Of a stretch of 64,000 nt of DNA, positions 8,955-19,782 are shown piece after piece. Below the pieces are notes generated by a model. The model saw only the letters and a list, made by a program, of their open reading frames with translations, did no database searches and was not told the origin of the DNA. A program made the translations under genes and the position numbers. How positions within the stretch are numbered: the first letter of the stretch is position 1; each line of letters starts with the position of its first letter. Source of the stretch: Leucobacter insecticola (lineage in GTDB: Bacteria; Actinomycetota; Actinomycetes; Actinomycetales; Microbacteriaceae); the NCBI RefSeq assembly GCF_011382965.1, contig NZ_CP049934.1:2790001-2854000 (forward strand). The letters run 5' to 3'.

Positions 8955-10251
8955 AAAAACTCGGGGCGCCAGCTTTCCATGGAACGTGCGCTTCGTCACG
9001 ACCCGGCGGCGTAAACATCGCAGCAACCCAGGTCGTGATCGGCACGGCCAGCACCAGGCCGATACTGCCGCAGAAGGTGCGCACAATCTCGACCGCAATA
9101 TCCTCACGCGTCAAGAGCGACAGTACCGGGCGGTCGTAGAGATAGAGCAGCAGTAACACACTGAGGGAAGCACCGACGTAGGAGAAAAACACCGTGTATA
9201 CGGTCGAGGCGATATGGTCGCGCCCGATCCGCATCGCCCTAGCGTAGACCTCACTGCGTGGCATGGCCGGAGCGGCTGCGCGCAGTTCCCATACCGCCGA
9301 GGCTTGGGTGATCGTCACGTCGTTCAGGATCCCGAGTCCCGCGATAATGATCGCGCAGGTGAGTAGCCCTCGGAAGTCGATCTGGGTTGCCACAGCCGAA
9401 AGGAAGCCCGCCGATTCATCACCTAAGCCGCTGAGCCTGGTCGTATGCACGGCTATCAGGGAGATTCCCGCCATGATGAGGATCCCGCAGAGCGTACCGA
9501 CGAGGGCTGCGGTGGTGCGCATGGTGAAACCGTGCACGAAGAAGAGGATCACAAACATGATCGCGCTTGACCCGACAAGCGCAACGGGCACACCGGGGCT
9601 GCCGCTCACAAGTGCGGGCAGGATGAACGCGAGCAGCAGGAACGCGCTCACCCCCAGCGCAACGAGGGCGAGCAGCCCTCGGATCCTACCGACCCAGACG
9701 ACAACCACCATGAACACAACGGCGAGCACCAAAAGCGGAAGCCCTCGGAACACTCCCGAGACACCGTAGGACGTTGCGGACACCTTGTAATTACGTTCAG
9801 ATGATCCCTCTTGTTGCGCAGGATCCTGAGCCGGTGGGATCGCAGTAGCAGACAGCTCGATATTGTCCCCCACCTGAATCCCTGCGGAAGCGAGGGCACC
9901 TCGCACAGGGACCTGGATCATGCTTCCGGAGTCGGGGCCCGAACGCATTCCCACACTGAAGGTGAGGCAGTGACCTCCGAGATCAGCTTCAGCACCTTCG
10001 CAGCCTTCGGTGATCCCGAGCACTTCTCCCCGCTCGAGCGTCTGCCCTTGCGCCGCGGAGGCGCTCTGAGACGCTACCGCAGACACCTCGGCAGAGTTGG
10101 GCCAGAGCGTCACGAGACCAATCACAGTGGCCACAGCAACACACCCGAGAAGAACGAAGGTGACCCATTTCACAGCGCGGCCGGTCTCTACGCTGCCGTC
10201 TGTGAGGTCGTGGGAATGGGAATGGGAATGGGTGTGCGCTTCCCCGCGCAC
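8953..10251 (-). CDS. YibE/F family multi-pass membrane protein
   Basis: A polytopic membrane protein of the YibE/F family, function unknown. The N-terminal cytoplasmic stretch is His-rich (AHTHSHSHSHD), suggesting metal binding. Then come one helix, an extracytoplasmic domain of about 120 residues and six or seven further helices (LPLLVLAVVFMVVVVWVGRI, then LLTCAIIIAGLGILNDVTITQA, a family hallmark). I placed the start at GTG 10251 behind GGAAGGGA, although the spacing is short; the frame stays open to 10392. It lies just upstream of aztD in the same direction, and a joint role in zinc homeostasis is inference. Confidence 0.8.
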   Translation of the reverse strand: MRGEAHTHSHSHSHDLTDGSVETGRAVKWVTFVLLGCVAVATVIGLVTLWPNSAEVSAVASQSASAAQGQTLERGEVLGITEGCEGAEADLGGHCLTFSVGMRSGPDSGSMIQVPVRGALASAGIQVGDNIELSATAIPPAQDPAQQEGSSERNYKVSATSYGVSGVFRGLPLLVLAVVFMVVVVWVGRIRGLLALVALGVSAFLLLAFILPALVSGSPGVPVALVGSSAIMFVILFFVHGFTMRTTAALVGTLCGILIMAGISLIAVHTTRLSGLGDESAGFLSAVATQIDFRGLLTCAIIIAGLGILNDVTITQASAVWELRAAAPAMPRSEVYARAMRIGRDHIASTVYTVFFSYVGASLSVLLLLYLYDRPVLSLLTREDIAVEIVRTFCGSIGLVLAVPITTWVAAMFTPPGRDEAHVPWKAGAPSF

Positions 10252-10456
10252 TCCCTTCCGTAAGGCCTGCCGCAAGCTGCTGAACACGGTTATCAATATA
10301 GCAATTCTGGTAGGAGCGATCTCCAGAATCTGATTCGGCGGCGAGACCCAGGAAGAGTTAGTGCCGGGAGATGCGAAGCGAATGCGCGACACGTGACAGT
10401 AGCATGGGACACACAGATACCGTCAACGCGATTTGCGCACATGAGAAGGACCCAGA

Positions 10457-11042
10457 ATGACCGTAAGCGTCGGCGCCACCGGGACAGCGTTCAACCTTGA
10501 CCCGCTCGACGGCGCGCGCGACCCGCGGCAACTGAATCGGCCGCTCTAACAAGGCTTCATTCGGGCAAGGCTTCAAGCGATTCTTTCAAAAGTACGCCGA
10601 CTTTACCGGGCGAGCTTCTCCGCGGGAATTTTGGTGGGGATTTCTGGTGTTCATGCTCGCACGCCTGCTGCCTTACCTTCTCATGTTTGCAGGCGCGCTG
10701 GTGAGCGACTCTCTCGACCCTCGCTCGCCCGTCGCCGATTCCGTCAACAGCGTCCTGGGCCTTGCCTTGGTATTCATCTTGTTGCTTTTTTTGGCCAGTG
10801 AATTTGGAACGGTCCTCCCGATTCTCGCAGTCACCTGGCGCAGGCTCCACGATGCCAACCTGCCCGGCCCGTGGGCCCTGCTTTCGTTCATCCCGCTTTT
10901 GGGACAGGTGGTGCTACTTGTTCTCGTGCTGATGCCCTCGACCCCCGCGGGTCGCCGCTTCGACTACCAGGCCTGGGGTCCCGCGCCAGGGATCCCCCCG
11001 CAAGGGTACCCAACGCAGGCGTTCCAGCAGCCACCGCAATGA
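10457..11042 (+). pseudogene. DUF805 family membrane protein, frameshifted
   Basis: The ATG at 10457 has a good RBS (GAGAAGG). It opens a frame giving DPRQLNRPL and then a stop at 10547-10549. Removing one A from TAAC at 10547-10550 gives LYKASFGQGFKRFFQKYADFTGRASPREFWW, exactly the DUF805 N-terminal signature. The remainder has the expected helices and the WRRLHDANLPGPWALL motif, with a Pro/Gln-rich C-terminus to the stop at 11042. A single-base insertion thus separates start from body. Either a recent mutation or a consensus error; the rest is intact. Function of DUF805 is unknown. Confidence 0.8.
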
Positions 11043-11085
11043 GCACTGGGCATGCCGCGTCTCGCCCTTGATACGCGGCACTAGC

Positions 11086-11121
11086 GCCGCCGGTTGAGAG
11101 AGGGCACGCTCAACCGGCGGC
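11086..11121 (+). terminator. Hairpin terminator after the DUF805 gene
   Basis: A perfect 13-bp stem (GCCGCCGGTTGAG / CTCAACCGGCGGC) with a 10-nt loop sits 44 bp after the stop codon. There is no long T-run. The IS5 element inserted 8 bp beyond it. Confidence 0.6.
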
Positions 11122-11129
11122 AAGGGCTA

Positions 11130-12070
11130 GGGTGTGTTGATTAAGTCCTTCGGGATGTTTCTCGGTAAAACTTAATGCATGGTGGTGCGTCAAGAGATCT
11201 CTGATGAAGTGTGGGCTGTGTTCGAGCCATTGATGCCGGTTCCTGCGGGACGTTCTCGTCCGTGGTCGGATCACCGGCTCGCGGTTGAGGGAATGGTGTG
11301 GAAGTACCGAACCGGGGCTCCTTGGCGGGACGTGCCGGAGCGGTTCGGGAAGTGGAACACGATATACAAACGCTTTACCAGGTGGGCAGAGGACGGCACC
11401 TGGGAGTTGCTACTCGCTGAGGTGCAGAAGCAGGCTGACCAGCTTGGGGCAATTGACTGGGTGGTATCGATTGATTCGACAATCGCGCGCGTGCATCAGC
11501 ATGGTGCGACGCTGCCTCGCATCAAAAAGGGATCTGTCGAATTACAAGAATCCGCTCGTGGAGCCTGAGAATCATGCGATTGGTCGCTCGCGTGGCGGCC
11601 TGACAACGAAGGTGCATCTCGTTGCTGATGGGAAGGGTCGCCCGTTGGGGATGGTGGTGACTGCGGGGAACGTGAATGACACCACGATGTTTGCTGCGAC
11701 GCTGGACGACATTCGGGTGCCGCGAGAACGGGGTCGTGCGCGTTCTCGTCCTGATCGAGTGCTCGCCGACAAGGGGTATCCTTCGCGGGCGAACCGTGCC
11801 TGGCTGCGGGCGCGCGGGATCGCGGCGACGATTCCCGAGCGCAGTGATCAGATCGCGAAGCGACGTAAACGGGCGGGCCGTCCGATCGAGTTCGGGGAAG
11901 AGCAGCAGCAGAGGTATCGGGGGCGGAATGTGGTTGAGCGGTGTTTCAATCGGTTGAAGCAGTGGCGCGGGATCGCGATGCGGTCTGACAAGCTTGCACG
12001 AAACTATCGGGCCGGTGTCGCGCTGGCGTCGATTTTGATCTGGATCAAAACAGACTTAATCAACACACCC
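11130..12070 (+). mobile_element. IS5-family insertion sequence, copy 1
   Basis: A 941-bp element. Terminal inverted repeats begin GGGTGTGTTGATTAAGTC and end GACTTAATCAACACACCC. It is flanked by TA on both sides within a CTAG target, consistent with a 2-bp target duplication. A near-identical copy of the same length lies inverted at 27764-28704. Transposase is in two frames (see CDS). Confidence 0.92.
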
Positions 12071-12073
12071 TAG
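11179..12073 (+). CDS. IS5-family DDE transposase (frameshifted expression, two frames)
   Basis: The first frame starts at ATG 11179 (MVVRQEISDEVWAVFEPLMP, the DUF4096 helical domain) and carries VVSIDSTIARVHQHG, with the first catalytic Asp. Just after an A-run at 11524-11528 the second frame continues with RDLSNYKNP, SRGGLTTKVHLVADGKGRPLG, DKGYPS and ERCFNRLKQWR, the remaining DDE region. Both copies share the same shift point, so it is a property of the element (programmed slippage), not damage. The stop codon TAG lies outside the element: its TA comes from the target duplication and its G from the target. Confidence 0.9.
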
Positions 12074-12238
12074 CTCAACCATGACATTAGCCAACTAGTT
12101 GCGCGGCAAGACAGGGTATCCCAGTAGCGCAATCGGGAAAGTTGCGTAGCGAATCATCCGCCTTGCGTAGCTCTACCGCGCACCCTCACCCACGCCACCC
12201 GCATCGACCCACACCGGCCCGCACGGACCCAAAACAGC

Positions 12239-12285
12239 GAAGCCATATTGGCGATTGAGGTTCATTCAACCGCCAGTATGGCTTC
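12239..12285 (-). terminator. Hairpin terminator after the surface-protein gene
   Basis: A 15-bp stem (GAAGCCATATTGGCG / CGCCAGTATGGCTTC, one mismatch) with a 17-nt loop lies 15 bp beyond the stop codon of the leftward surface-protein gene. Confidence 0.6.
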
Positions 12286-12299
12286 ACTCATTGCGCGGG

Positions 12300-14710
12300 T
12301 CAGCGGCGACGGTTCACCCTAAGTCGGGCGGCTCCGACCGATCCTGCCACAACCGCTCCGGCTGCGAGGAGACCGACCCCGAGTATCGCGGGCGAGGTCA
12401 GGGGCTCTGATCCAGTGTTCGCAAGCTGGTTCCCATTCGGTCCAGGATTTTGGGGTCCAGGGTTCTGGGGTCCAGGCGTAGGAGGATTGGGGAGCTTAGT
12501 GCTGGGGCCTTTCTTTTTCGGATCTTTCGGAGTAACCCCGTCAGGGATCGCCGTGTTCGTCACGGTGCATACCGCATTGTCTCCCTTCTTTACCGTCACA
12601 CTCGTCGCGGTGAACGAGGTGGCCCCCTCGCACTTCCAATCCGAAGCCTTATAGCCGGCCGGCCCGGTTTCTGAGAGCTTGTAGGTGCCCGCATCCACAA
12701 ACACCTGAGTCACATCATCGGAGCCGCTCACCCCTGAAAGCTCATCGGAGTCACCCACCGCATGAAGCGTCCAGTCTTTCGGGCCAAAGGTCTTCTTCGT
12801 CTGACCGTTGTCAACAACCTTGACCAGGGTGAGCTGCGAGTCAGCGATCCTGAGCGGCGGGATCGGCGTCTCAGTCACGGTGTTCTCGAAGACGCAGGTG
12901 ATGTCACTCAGGGGCTTGATTTCCACCTCGGCGACGTCGACGTAGGCACCATCCTCACCAACGTTGCACTGTAGCGAGTTCAAATAGTAGTCATCTGGCC
13001 CGGTTTCGCTCAGATCGTACTTCTTGCCGGGCTTCACGTAGATGTAGCTGCCGTTGGCAGACCCCGGCACCGACTGTGTCTCTGGAGCGGGCTGTGCCTC
13101 CGGAGCAGGCGGCTCTTCCTCTATCTCCTGCGGATCCGCGACGGCACCAGCCAACGGCAAAGCTTCCTTCTGCGGTGTCGCCACGAGATTCCAGTCCGAG
13201 GGAACCCGCGTTCCACCAACAACCCGCTTCACCATCTTGATCCTCGGCTTACAGCTCACCGTGTTCGTGACGTTTACAGTGTTGTCCCCCTCATCAAGCG
13301 TCAGTGTGTACGGAAGGTTCTGCGCCACAGCCGCACCGTTCAGGCTCGTCACCTGAGACGAATCAATCGTGCACACTGAGGGAACACCCGCGGTCGTCTC
13401 ACCAATCGTCACGCTGTCCCCCGCAGTTTTGCCGGTCTGCTTCGATCCCCACGCGACCGACTCGCCATTCAGCTTGGGCGTCGCGCTCAAGCCATACGGC
13501 TGCTCGCCGTCAACGTAGCTCTCCCCGTCAACCACCCAGGTCTTATTGATCGTAATGTTGGTGTTCGGATCATCGGGAGGAGTATCCGAAGCACAGGTGG
13601 GAATCTCCCCAAGGAACGGGTAGCTGTGAAGCTCACCGCCGGTGCCCCCAAACCCGGGCTCAGAAACGTGCAGAATGCTTCCCGCGGTGAAGAAACGCCC
13701 CGCGACTCCCGGAACCGACACCTGAGCGGTGCTCGCTGGGTTTCCAATCAGCACACTCCCCTGGAACTGCTGGAACCCACGCAAGGCAATTGACTGCGCG
13801 TTCGGAAAGTTCCAGAGCAGGTGACTGCGATGCTGGTTCCAATCGCTCCAGTCGTCAATCGTGCCGCCGTTCGTAATGATCTGCGGCTCGGTGCCCAACA
13901 TGTTGACGATGATCGTTGCGTCGTCAGGGATACCCTCGAAATCCACGCCTGCCAACGGGTTGAGTCCGGAGTCAGGAATCGAGCCCGGCACTTCAAAGAT
14001 CTGCGTCATCGAGGTCCCGTCACCAACAAGGTGTACCATCTGGCCCACATAATCGACCCTGCCCGTGACCGGTTTCGTTGCGAGACAGGAGCTCCGAGCC
14101 GTTAGTCCCGGTACCACCCCGCGGTACTCCGAAGCGGCGGCAGGATCCTGCACCGACGGCGAATCAACATTCCCTTGAATGTCACCGGCCTCCGCATAGC
14201 GGATCCTGCCCGGGTTCGTCCAGATCGTGTTTCCTTCCGCGATCGAAAACTTCCCGCCGATCGTCAAGAAATCAGTTCCGTCCGGCGGCCGCACCTGCGA
14301 CCCCTTGCCCACAAGACCGACGTTGTACCCCCGGTAGCTAAACTCGGGTCCCTTATTCTGCGTAAAGTTGCCGAGCGTGACAACCTTCCCCTCCATTTCA
14401 GCGGCCGAACCGGCCACGTCGATGTTGCCGCCAGCGAAGACGTTCACCGCTTCATCTCGGTAGCCGCGATCCTCGCTGATATCCGAGGTTGGGGGAAGTC
14501 ACCCGGCGGACACGCGGGGCCCTCGCACGGGCCCGGCACAAAATCATTTGGATCAATCACGACGGCAGGGCGGACCCCCGCGCCCTTCGTTACGGAAGGC
14601 TGAGGCGCAACCGCCCCAGCACTGCCGGGCAGAAGCGCCACTCCTAGCCCGGCGACCAAAGCTGTCGCTGTGATCCTCCGCCAAACACCTTGGGAGTTGA
14701 TGCTTCTCAT
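12300..14710 (-). pseudogene. LAxTG-anchored surface protein with choice-of-anchor A domain, frameshifted
   Basis: The ATG at 14710 (MRSINSQGVWRR) begins a Sec signal peptide cleaved near GSAGA. The frame breaks at a five-G run (14491-14495). With six it reads through (GDFPPTSDISEDRGYRDEA) into the second frame, giving about 803 residues. The body begins with a choice-of-anchor A domain (VNVFAGGNIDVAG to GFQQFQGSVLIG, FFTAGSILH). It continues with three Cna-B/DUF5979-like repeats (INKTWVVDG, KMVKRVVGG, TYKLSETGPAGYKASDWKC). It ends in a Pro-Gly spacer, the class-E sortase motif LANTG, one membrane helix and an Arg tail. A probable adhesin-type wall protein. Confidence 0.85.
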
Positions 14711-14911
14711 GAGCGTATCCTGTTCGCTTTCGGGGTCGGCTCTCGCGCGCACGAAGACCTCTTCGCGCGCGCGACCGGCAAGCCGGTCCGACCTTTACCC
14801 CAAAGCTGATATTCACACTTCATCACTCATTGCAGCAGCGAACCAGGCGGAAACAGACTTGCTGCCTCAAAACTGCCTCAAGGTTGCCTGTTGTGGATAA
14901 CTGCGCACCCG

Positions 14912-17142
14912 CTATGCGGAAAGCTCCGGGAAGACCGTGGCGGATACGAAAAGATTCTCCGTGTCGAAGAAGTCACGCGCTGCTGCTGCTTCCTCACCAA
15001 GATCCCTGTGCGCGGATCCGCGAGCCATCAGAATCTCAGCCAAAACCGGATGCCCCTGCAGATGCGATTGCCCCTCCAACGCCCCCGTGCAGGCCGCGAC
15101 GCAGGCCTTCAGATCACCGCGGGCGCGATAGGACTCTGCCGCGATGCGCGCAAGGTTCACAAGAAACAGCTCCGCCATGCGCGGAACGGGAAGATCAAGC
15201 TCGGCGATCCTGCCGCGCACTTCAGCCAGCTCCTGCATCGCCTCATCATGCCGCCCCAGCTTCACCAACAGCTCAGCCCGCGCCATCCGCGTATAGAGCA
15301 GCGGCTCATGCACCGTCACGTCACCCATCTCTTGGAGCGCGTCGTCGCAGTAGCGCAAGCCCCGCGCATACTCCCCCAGCTCAAGCGCAACGCCCGCCCG
15401 TAAGAAGTAATTCCAACCGAGGTATCTTGGACCCTCCAACTCAGCGGCGGCCTGCTCCGCGACGTCGAGTGCGCGGGCAGCAGCGGGCGCGTCCCGGCGA
15501 TACGCAATCAAGAAGCCGGCGAGCTCGTCATGCAGGAGCGCAAACTGAGCTTTGTCGCCGATGACCTCCGCCGATTTCGCTGCCAACTGCCACAGCTCTA
15601 TCCACGCTTGCCGGTGCGGCCACAGTTGCGCAAACCAGTGCAGGTGACTGATCAGAACCACCACAAGCCGGTGGCGCCCCGCGATCTGGGCCCGCAGCAA
15701 CGCGGCAGGCCAGCACTCCCCCTCAGCGAGTAACCACTCCGTCGCACCCTCAAACGATGTCAGGTGACGAACCTCGATCCCTTCCTCACCCACAGACATC
15801 GTCGAGTATCCCTTAAACCACCATCCAGCGGCCGCGATTCCCGAGAGCAAATATCTGTCCGCCAGCTCCCTTGCAGCCTCAGCATCGGGATCCTTCTTGA
15901 GCTGCATTCTCGCAAAAACGCCAACGAAACCGTCCACTCGCACCCGGCCGTGCTCATCAACTTCTACGATCGACAGCTCACCGAGCTCGCGGACCACCGC
16001 CTCAGCACGAAGCACGTCCAAGCCGCTAAGCACCGCAACGAGATCCATCGTCGCAAAGCCGCCATCTGTCAGGCTGAGGCGGCGAAACACCAACTGTTGC
16101 TCAGCGCGAAGACGCTCATACGAGAGCTCGAACGCCGCCAGCAGGCTACGATCCCCGCGCTAAAGGCGCCCAAGCCCCGATCCGTATCCGAAGCAAGATT
16201 GCGGAGCACCGAACCAACCGTGAAGCCCGGATGCGATGCCACCTGATTCCCCGAGATCCGAAGCCCGAGCGGCACGCCCTCACAAAATCGCGCAAGCTCC
16301 GCCGTATCCGCGGCAGTGCGCTGACCCTCCGGAATAATGCTCTCCAACAGCCGAATCGAATCCTCGATTTCAAGTGGCCCGAGCGGCAGGCGAGAGACCC
16401 CATCCAGCCCCGCCAACGGAAGCCGGCTCGTCAAAATCATCGCCGATTCTCCGTGCGTCGGAAGCAACGGACGAACCTGAGTCTCCCCGTCAACATCGTC
16501 ACACACCAGGAGGATGCGCCGACCTATCAGCGCCCGCTGGTACTGCGCAATCACCTCAGTATCTGGAGTGGGCTTCGCTGAGGGGTCGATGGCACGCACA
16601 ATGCTGCGCGCGGCCTCCTCCGGCGATATCGGCGAGTTTTTCTCAGGACTCACCATCGACAAAAAGACCGTCGATTCGAAGTCTTCCTCGGCAGCGCGAG
16701 CAAGAGCGATCGCAAACGTGGTCGTTCCGTAGCCGACCGGGCCGGTGACCGTGACAATCGGCGATGGCTGTGAGACAAGAAGCTCAATCGCTCGCTGAAG
16801 TTCGGCCTCCCTCCCTGTGAAATCCGGGATCATCCGCGGGAGGGGGAACGGCCCCAACACATTCGGCAGCTTCGGCGGCTTTGGCGGCTTTGGCGCCACC
16901 TTCGCCCGTTCCCGTCGAACCAGAGAGAACAGCATCTGGGCGTCATGAGGCGGAAGCTGAAGCGCGGCGGCGAGGGAGTTCAGCGTGTATCGATGCGGCG
17001 CCCGCCGCACTCCTCGTTCAATATCGCCAATTGTGCGAACCGACACACCCGATAATTCTGCGAGCGCCTCAAGCGTCAGGTTACTTCGATCGCGAAATTC
17101 TCGCAGCAGAGCCCCAAGCTCCGCTTCGTCCGCAGCTTCCAT
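14912..17142 (-). pseudogene. HTH / NB-ARC-like / TPR transcriptional regulator, frameshifted
   Basis: Starts at ATG 17142. Residues 1-70 are an XRE-type HTH (LTLEALAELSGVSVRTIGDIERG). Next comes a STAND/NB-ARC-like ATPase region with Walker B RILLVCDDVD and a GVPLGLRI motif. The P-loop reads GPVGYGTTT, lacking the usual Lys, so ATP hydrolysis is doubtful. The frame breaks at a four-C run (16153-16156). Adding one base joins AFSAG to DRSLLAAFELSYERL and to the C-terminal TPR array in the next frame, which ends at 14912. The restored length is about 744 residues. It lies upstream of the surface-protein gene in the same direction and may regulate it. Confidence 0.8.
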
Positions 17143-17307
17143 GGCCCCACCGCCTCTCAAGACTTGAATTCGGATCACGCAAGGGAATCCTACTCCCCTT
17201 CCACTCGGACAACCAAGGATAGCCTTGCCAAAAATGGATCTTGATCTGGAACTTTGGCTAGCCTCACCTTCGATGCGAATTCTTCAGAAGTAGTGCAAGC
17301 TACCTAC

Positions 17308-19257
17308 ATGGCTCCCATTCAAAAGATGATCCGCTCATACCCGGCGGTGGCGGTGACCCTCGTGATCGCGGCCACCGGGCTCCTCCTGCTCGCCCTACCG
17401 GATCCCCTCCCCGCCGCGGCGCGGTTCTTCATCGGCGGCTATGCGCTCCTGATCGCCGCGTGGCAAGCCATAGGCATGATCCGGGAACTGCTGGCCGGCA
17501 ACCCCGGCCTCGACATTCTTGCGGTTGTTGCAATCACCGCCGCCGTGTTGGTGGGTGAGCCGTGGGCAGCGCTCGTTGTCGTGCTGATGCTTACCGGGGG
17601 TGAAGCACTCGAAGACTACGCCCAGAATCGCTCGCGGCGCGCGCTCGACGAGCTCCTCAGTCGAGCCCCACGTCAGGCAACCAGGATCCTGGGCGGCACG
17701 AGCGACGCAGGCGTTGGAGGCGTCAACTGGGAAGATCCGGAACCCGAAAATACCGCAATGGAGACGGTTGACGTCGACGAGATCCGCGTGGGAGACACGC
17801 TGCTTGTTCGGCCGGGCGAGGTCGTGCCCGTCGACGCCGAACTCATCACTACGCGCGCCGAGTTTGATGAATCTTCACTCACCGGGGAAAGCCTGCCGGT
17901 CACCCGTTCCGCTGGCGACGCCCTCGCCAGCGGAATCGTCAATGGGACTGCCGCGATCCTCGTTCGCACAACCGCTATCGCCGCAGAGAGTCAGTATCAG
18001 CAGATCGTCGCTCTCGTCGAGGTCGCCCAACAGAGCAAGTCAAAGACTGTGCGCCTCGCCGACCGCTACGCAGTGCCCTTTACCGCCATCGCTATCGCTA
18101 TTGGTGCCATCGCCTGGGCGGTGAGTGGGGATCCCGTGCGTTTCGCAGAGGTGCTCGTCGTCGCGACACCCTGCCCGCTGCTGATCGCGGCCCCCGTAGC
18201 GTTCCTCGGCGGCATGAGCCGGGCGGCCAAATCAGGGCTCATCGTCAAGGGCGGCGGCACCCTCGAACAGCTCGCGAAAGTGCGCTCCGTCGCGTTCGAT
18301 AAGACAGGCACGCTCACCACCGGTCACCCCGAGCTTGAATACGTGATTCCGGCGCCGGGGTTCACCGAGGAACAGGTCTTACAGTGGGCCGCGACCGCGG
18401 AGGTGTATTCCTCACACGTGCTCGCAGAAGCTGTGATCCAGGCGGCCGACGAACGAGGCCTCGGACGCCTACCAGTGCACTCCGCCACGGAAAGCGCGAC
18501 CAATGGGGTTGAAGCAGTCTTCTCACCGGTCCCTGTGACCAGCGCCGCAACCACTTTGGTAGTCAACGCACCCGGCACGATCCGCGTCGGCAAGCCGAGC
18601 TGGGTGAGCGAAGTCGCCGCGGATCTGCAGCGCGCTGAGGTTAGGCCCGGTGAGCTCGCAATTTACGTGGCGAGCGACGAGCGCTATGTCGGCGCACTCG
18701 TGATGCGCGACCGGCTGCGTGACGATACCGCCGCCACCATCGCTGAGCTACGGTCCCTGGGCCTCGAGCGCATGCTGGTGGTCACCGGCGATGTCGCTGC
18801 CACCGCTGAGCCGATCGCGGCTTCCCTCGACATCAGCGAGGTGCACGCGGAATGCCGGCCGCAAGACAAAGTACAAATTGTCTCCGAAGTGCAGCCGCGG
18901 CCGCTTCTCATGGCGGGTGATGGCCTCAACGACGCCCCCGTGCTCGCCGCCGCCGACGTTGGGTTTGCTATGGGTGCCCGCGGTGCGACGGCCGCGAGCG
19001 AGTCCGCCGACGTGGTAAACCGCTTCGACAGTTTTTCAGGGCTTGCAACCGCGGTCAGGATCGGGAAGGACACCGTGCGTATCGCCTTGCAGAGCATCTG
19101 GCTCGGGATCGCGATCAGCCTCGGCCTGATGATCGTGGCTGCCTTCGGATTCTTGCCGGCCCTCCTCGGGGCTTGGACACAGGAGATTGTCGACCTGGTC
19201 GCGATCCTGTGGGCGCTGCGCGCGATTTCACCTGACACATCAGCCCCGCGAGCCTAA
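17308..19257 (+). CDS. Heavy-metal P1B-type ATPase (TPC motif)
   Basis: Metal efflux or uptake pump of about 650 residues. Motifs: TGES in the actuator domain, the ion-site motif TPC (residues 287-289) in a core helix, phosphorylation motif DKTGTLT (Asp331), and hinge GDGLNDAP. There is no N-terminal metal-binding domain. TPC in place of CPC/CPH/SPC points to a rarer P1B subgroup, so the metal is uncertain. I chose ATG 17308; the frame is open to a TTG at 17254. It is divergent from the HTH regulator. Confidence 0.88.
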   Translation: MAPIQKMIRSYPAVAVTLVIAATGLLLLALPDPLPAAARFFIGGYALLIAAWQAIGMIRELLAGNPGLDILAVVAITAAVLVGEPWAALVVVLMLTGGEALEDYAQNRSRRALDELLSRAPRQATRILGGTSDAGVGGVNWEDPEPENTAMETVDVDEIRVGDTLLVRPGEVVPVDAELITTRAEFDESSLTGESLPVTRSAGDALASGIVNGTAAILVRTTAIAAESQYQQIVALVEVAQQSKSKTVRLADRYAVPFTAIAIAIGAIAWAVSGDPVRFAEVLVVATPCPLLIAAPVAFLGGMSRAAKSGLIVKGGGTLEQLAKVRSVAFDKTGTLTTGHPELEYVIPAPGFTEEQVLQWAATAEVYSSHVLAEAVIQAADERGLGRLPVHSATESATNGVEAVFSPVPVTSAATTLVVNAPGTIRVGKPSWVSEVAADLQRAEVRPGELAIYVASDERYVGALVMRDRLRDDTAATIAELRSLGLERMLVVTGDVAATAEPIAASLDISEVHAECRPQDKVQIVSEVQPRPLLMAGDGLNDAPVLAAADVGFAMGARGATAASESADVVNRFDSFSGLATAVRIGKDTVRIALQSIWLGIAISLGLMIVAAFGFLPALLGAWTQEIVDLVAILWALRAISPDTSAPRA

Positions 19258-19273
19258 CGCGGGGCAATCCACG

Positions 19274-19774
19274 TTACTGTCGGGCGCAGCGACTCGCGGG
19301 GGTGGATCCGCCCATCGGTGCCGAACTGTTGAAGCGGTGGAGCGCGGCTCGCAGGCCTTCAAGCTCCACGGTGTCCCAGTCTCGGAATCTCTCTTGGTAA
19401 TCGCGCGAGCTATGGGCGTGCAGTTCTTCGATCGCGGCCCTCGCCGCATCACTCGCGGTCAGCAGGACGACTCGCCGATCCTCAGCGGCAGCCACCGCCT
19501 CCGCTAGTTCCAGTTCCCGCAGCTTCGAGACTTGCCGACTCACCACAGCCTTATCCATACCGAGCAGATAGCTCAGCTCCGTTGCGGTGATCGGCCCTTT
19601 GCGGAGGATCGATTGCAGCACCAGCATGCCCGCACCCTTCAGTTCGGGATGCACCTCTTCGGCATAGCGAGTCCAGCGCATACGCGCAGAGGCGAATGCC
19701 TGGGAGAACTCGCTCATGATCTGGGCGATCATGTCATCTTCGGTCACGGCATCACCCAACTGTTCCGCGGACAT
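19274..19774 (-). CDS. MarR-family transcriptional regulator
   Basis: A 166-residue winged-helix regulator. The core reads LQSILRKGPITATELSYLLGMDKAVVSRQVSKLRELELAEAV followed by the wing AAEDRRVVLLTASDAAR, the standard MarR pattern. It is the second gene of an operon, 8 bp after the efflux gene. Two inverted-repeat operators overlap the operon promoter (21410-21455), so it probably represses itself and the exporter until a small molecule binds. Confidence 0.9.
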   Translation of the reverse strand: MSAEQLGDAVTEDDMIAQIMSEFSQAFASARMRWTRYAEEVHPELKGAGMLVLQSILRKGPITATELSYLLGMDKAVVSRQVSKLRELELAEAVAAAEDRRVVLLTASDAARAAIEELHAHSSRDYQERFRDWDTVELEGLRAALHRFNSSAPMGGSTPASRCARQ

Positions 19775-19782
19775 CGCGACCC

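Noticed and set aside
11179..12073. IS5 transposase frame break treated as another homopolymer error
   Set aside because: The inverted second copy breaks at the same A-run, so it is a feature of the element.
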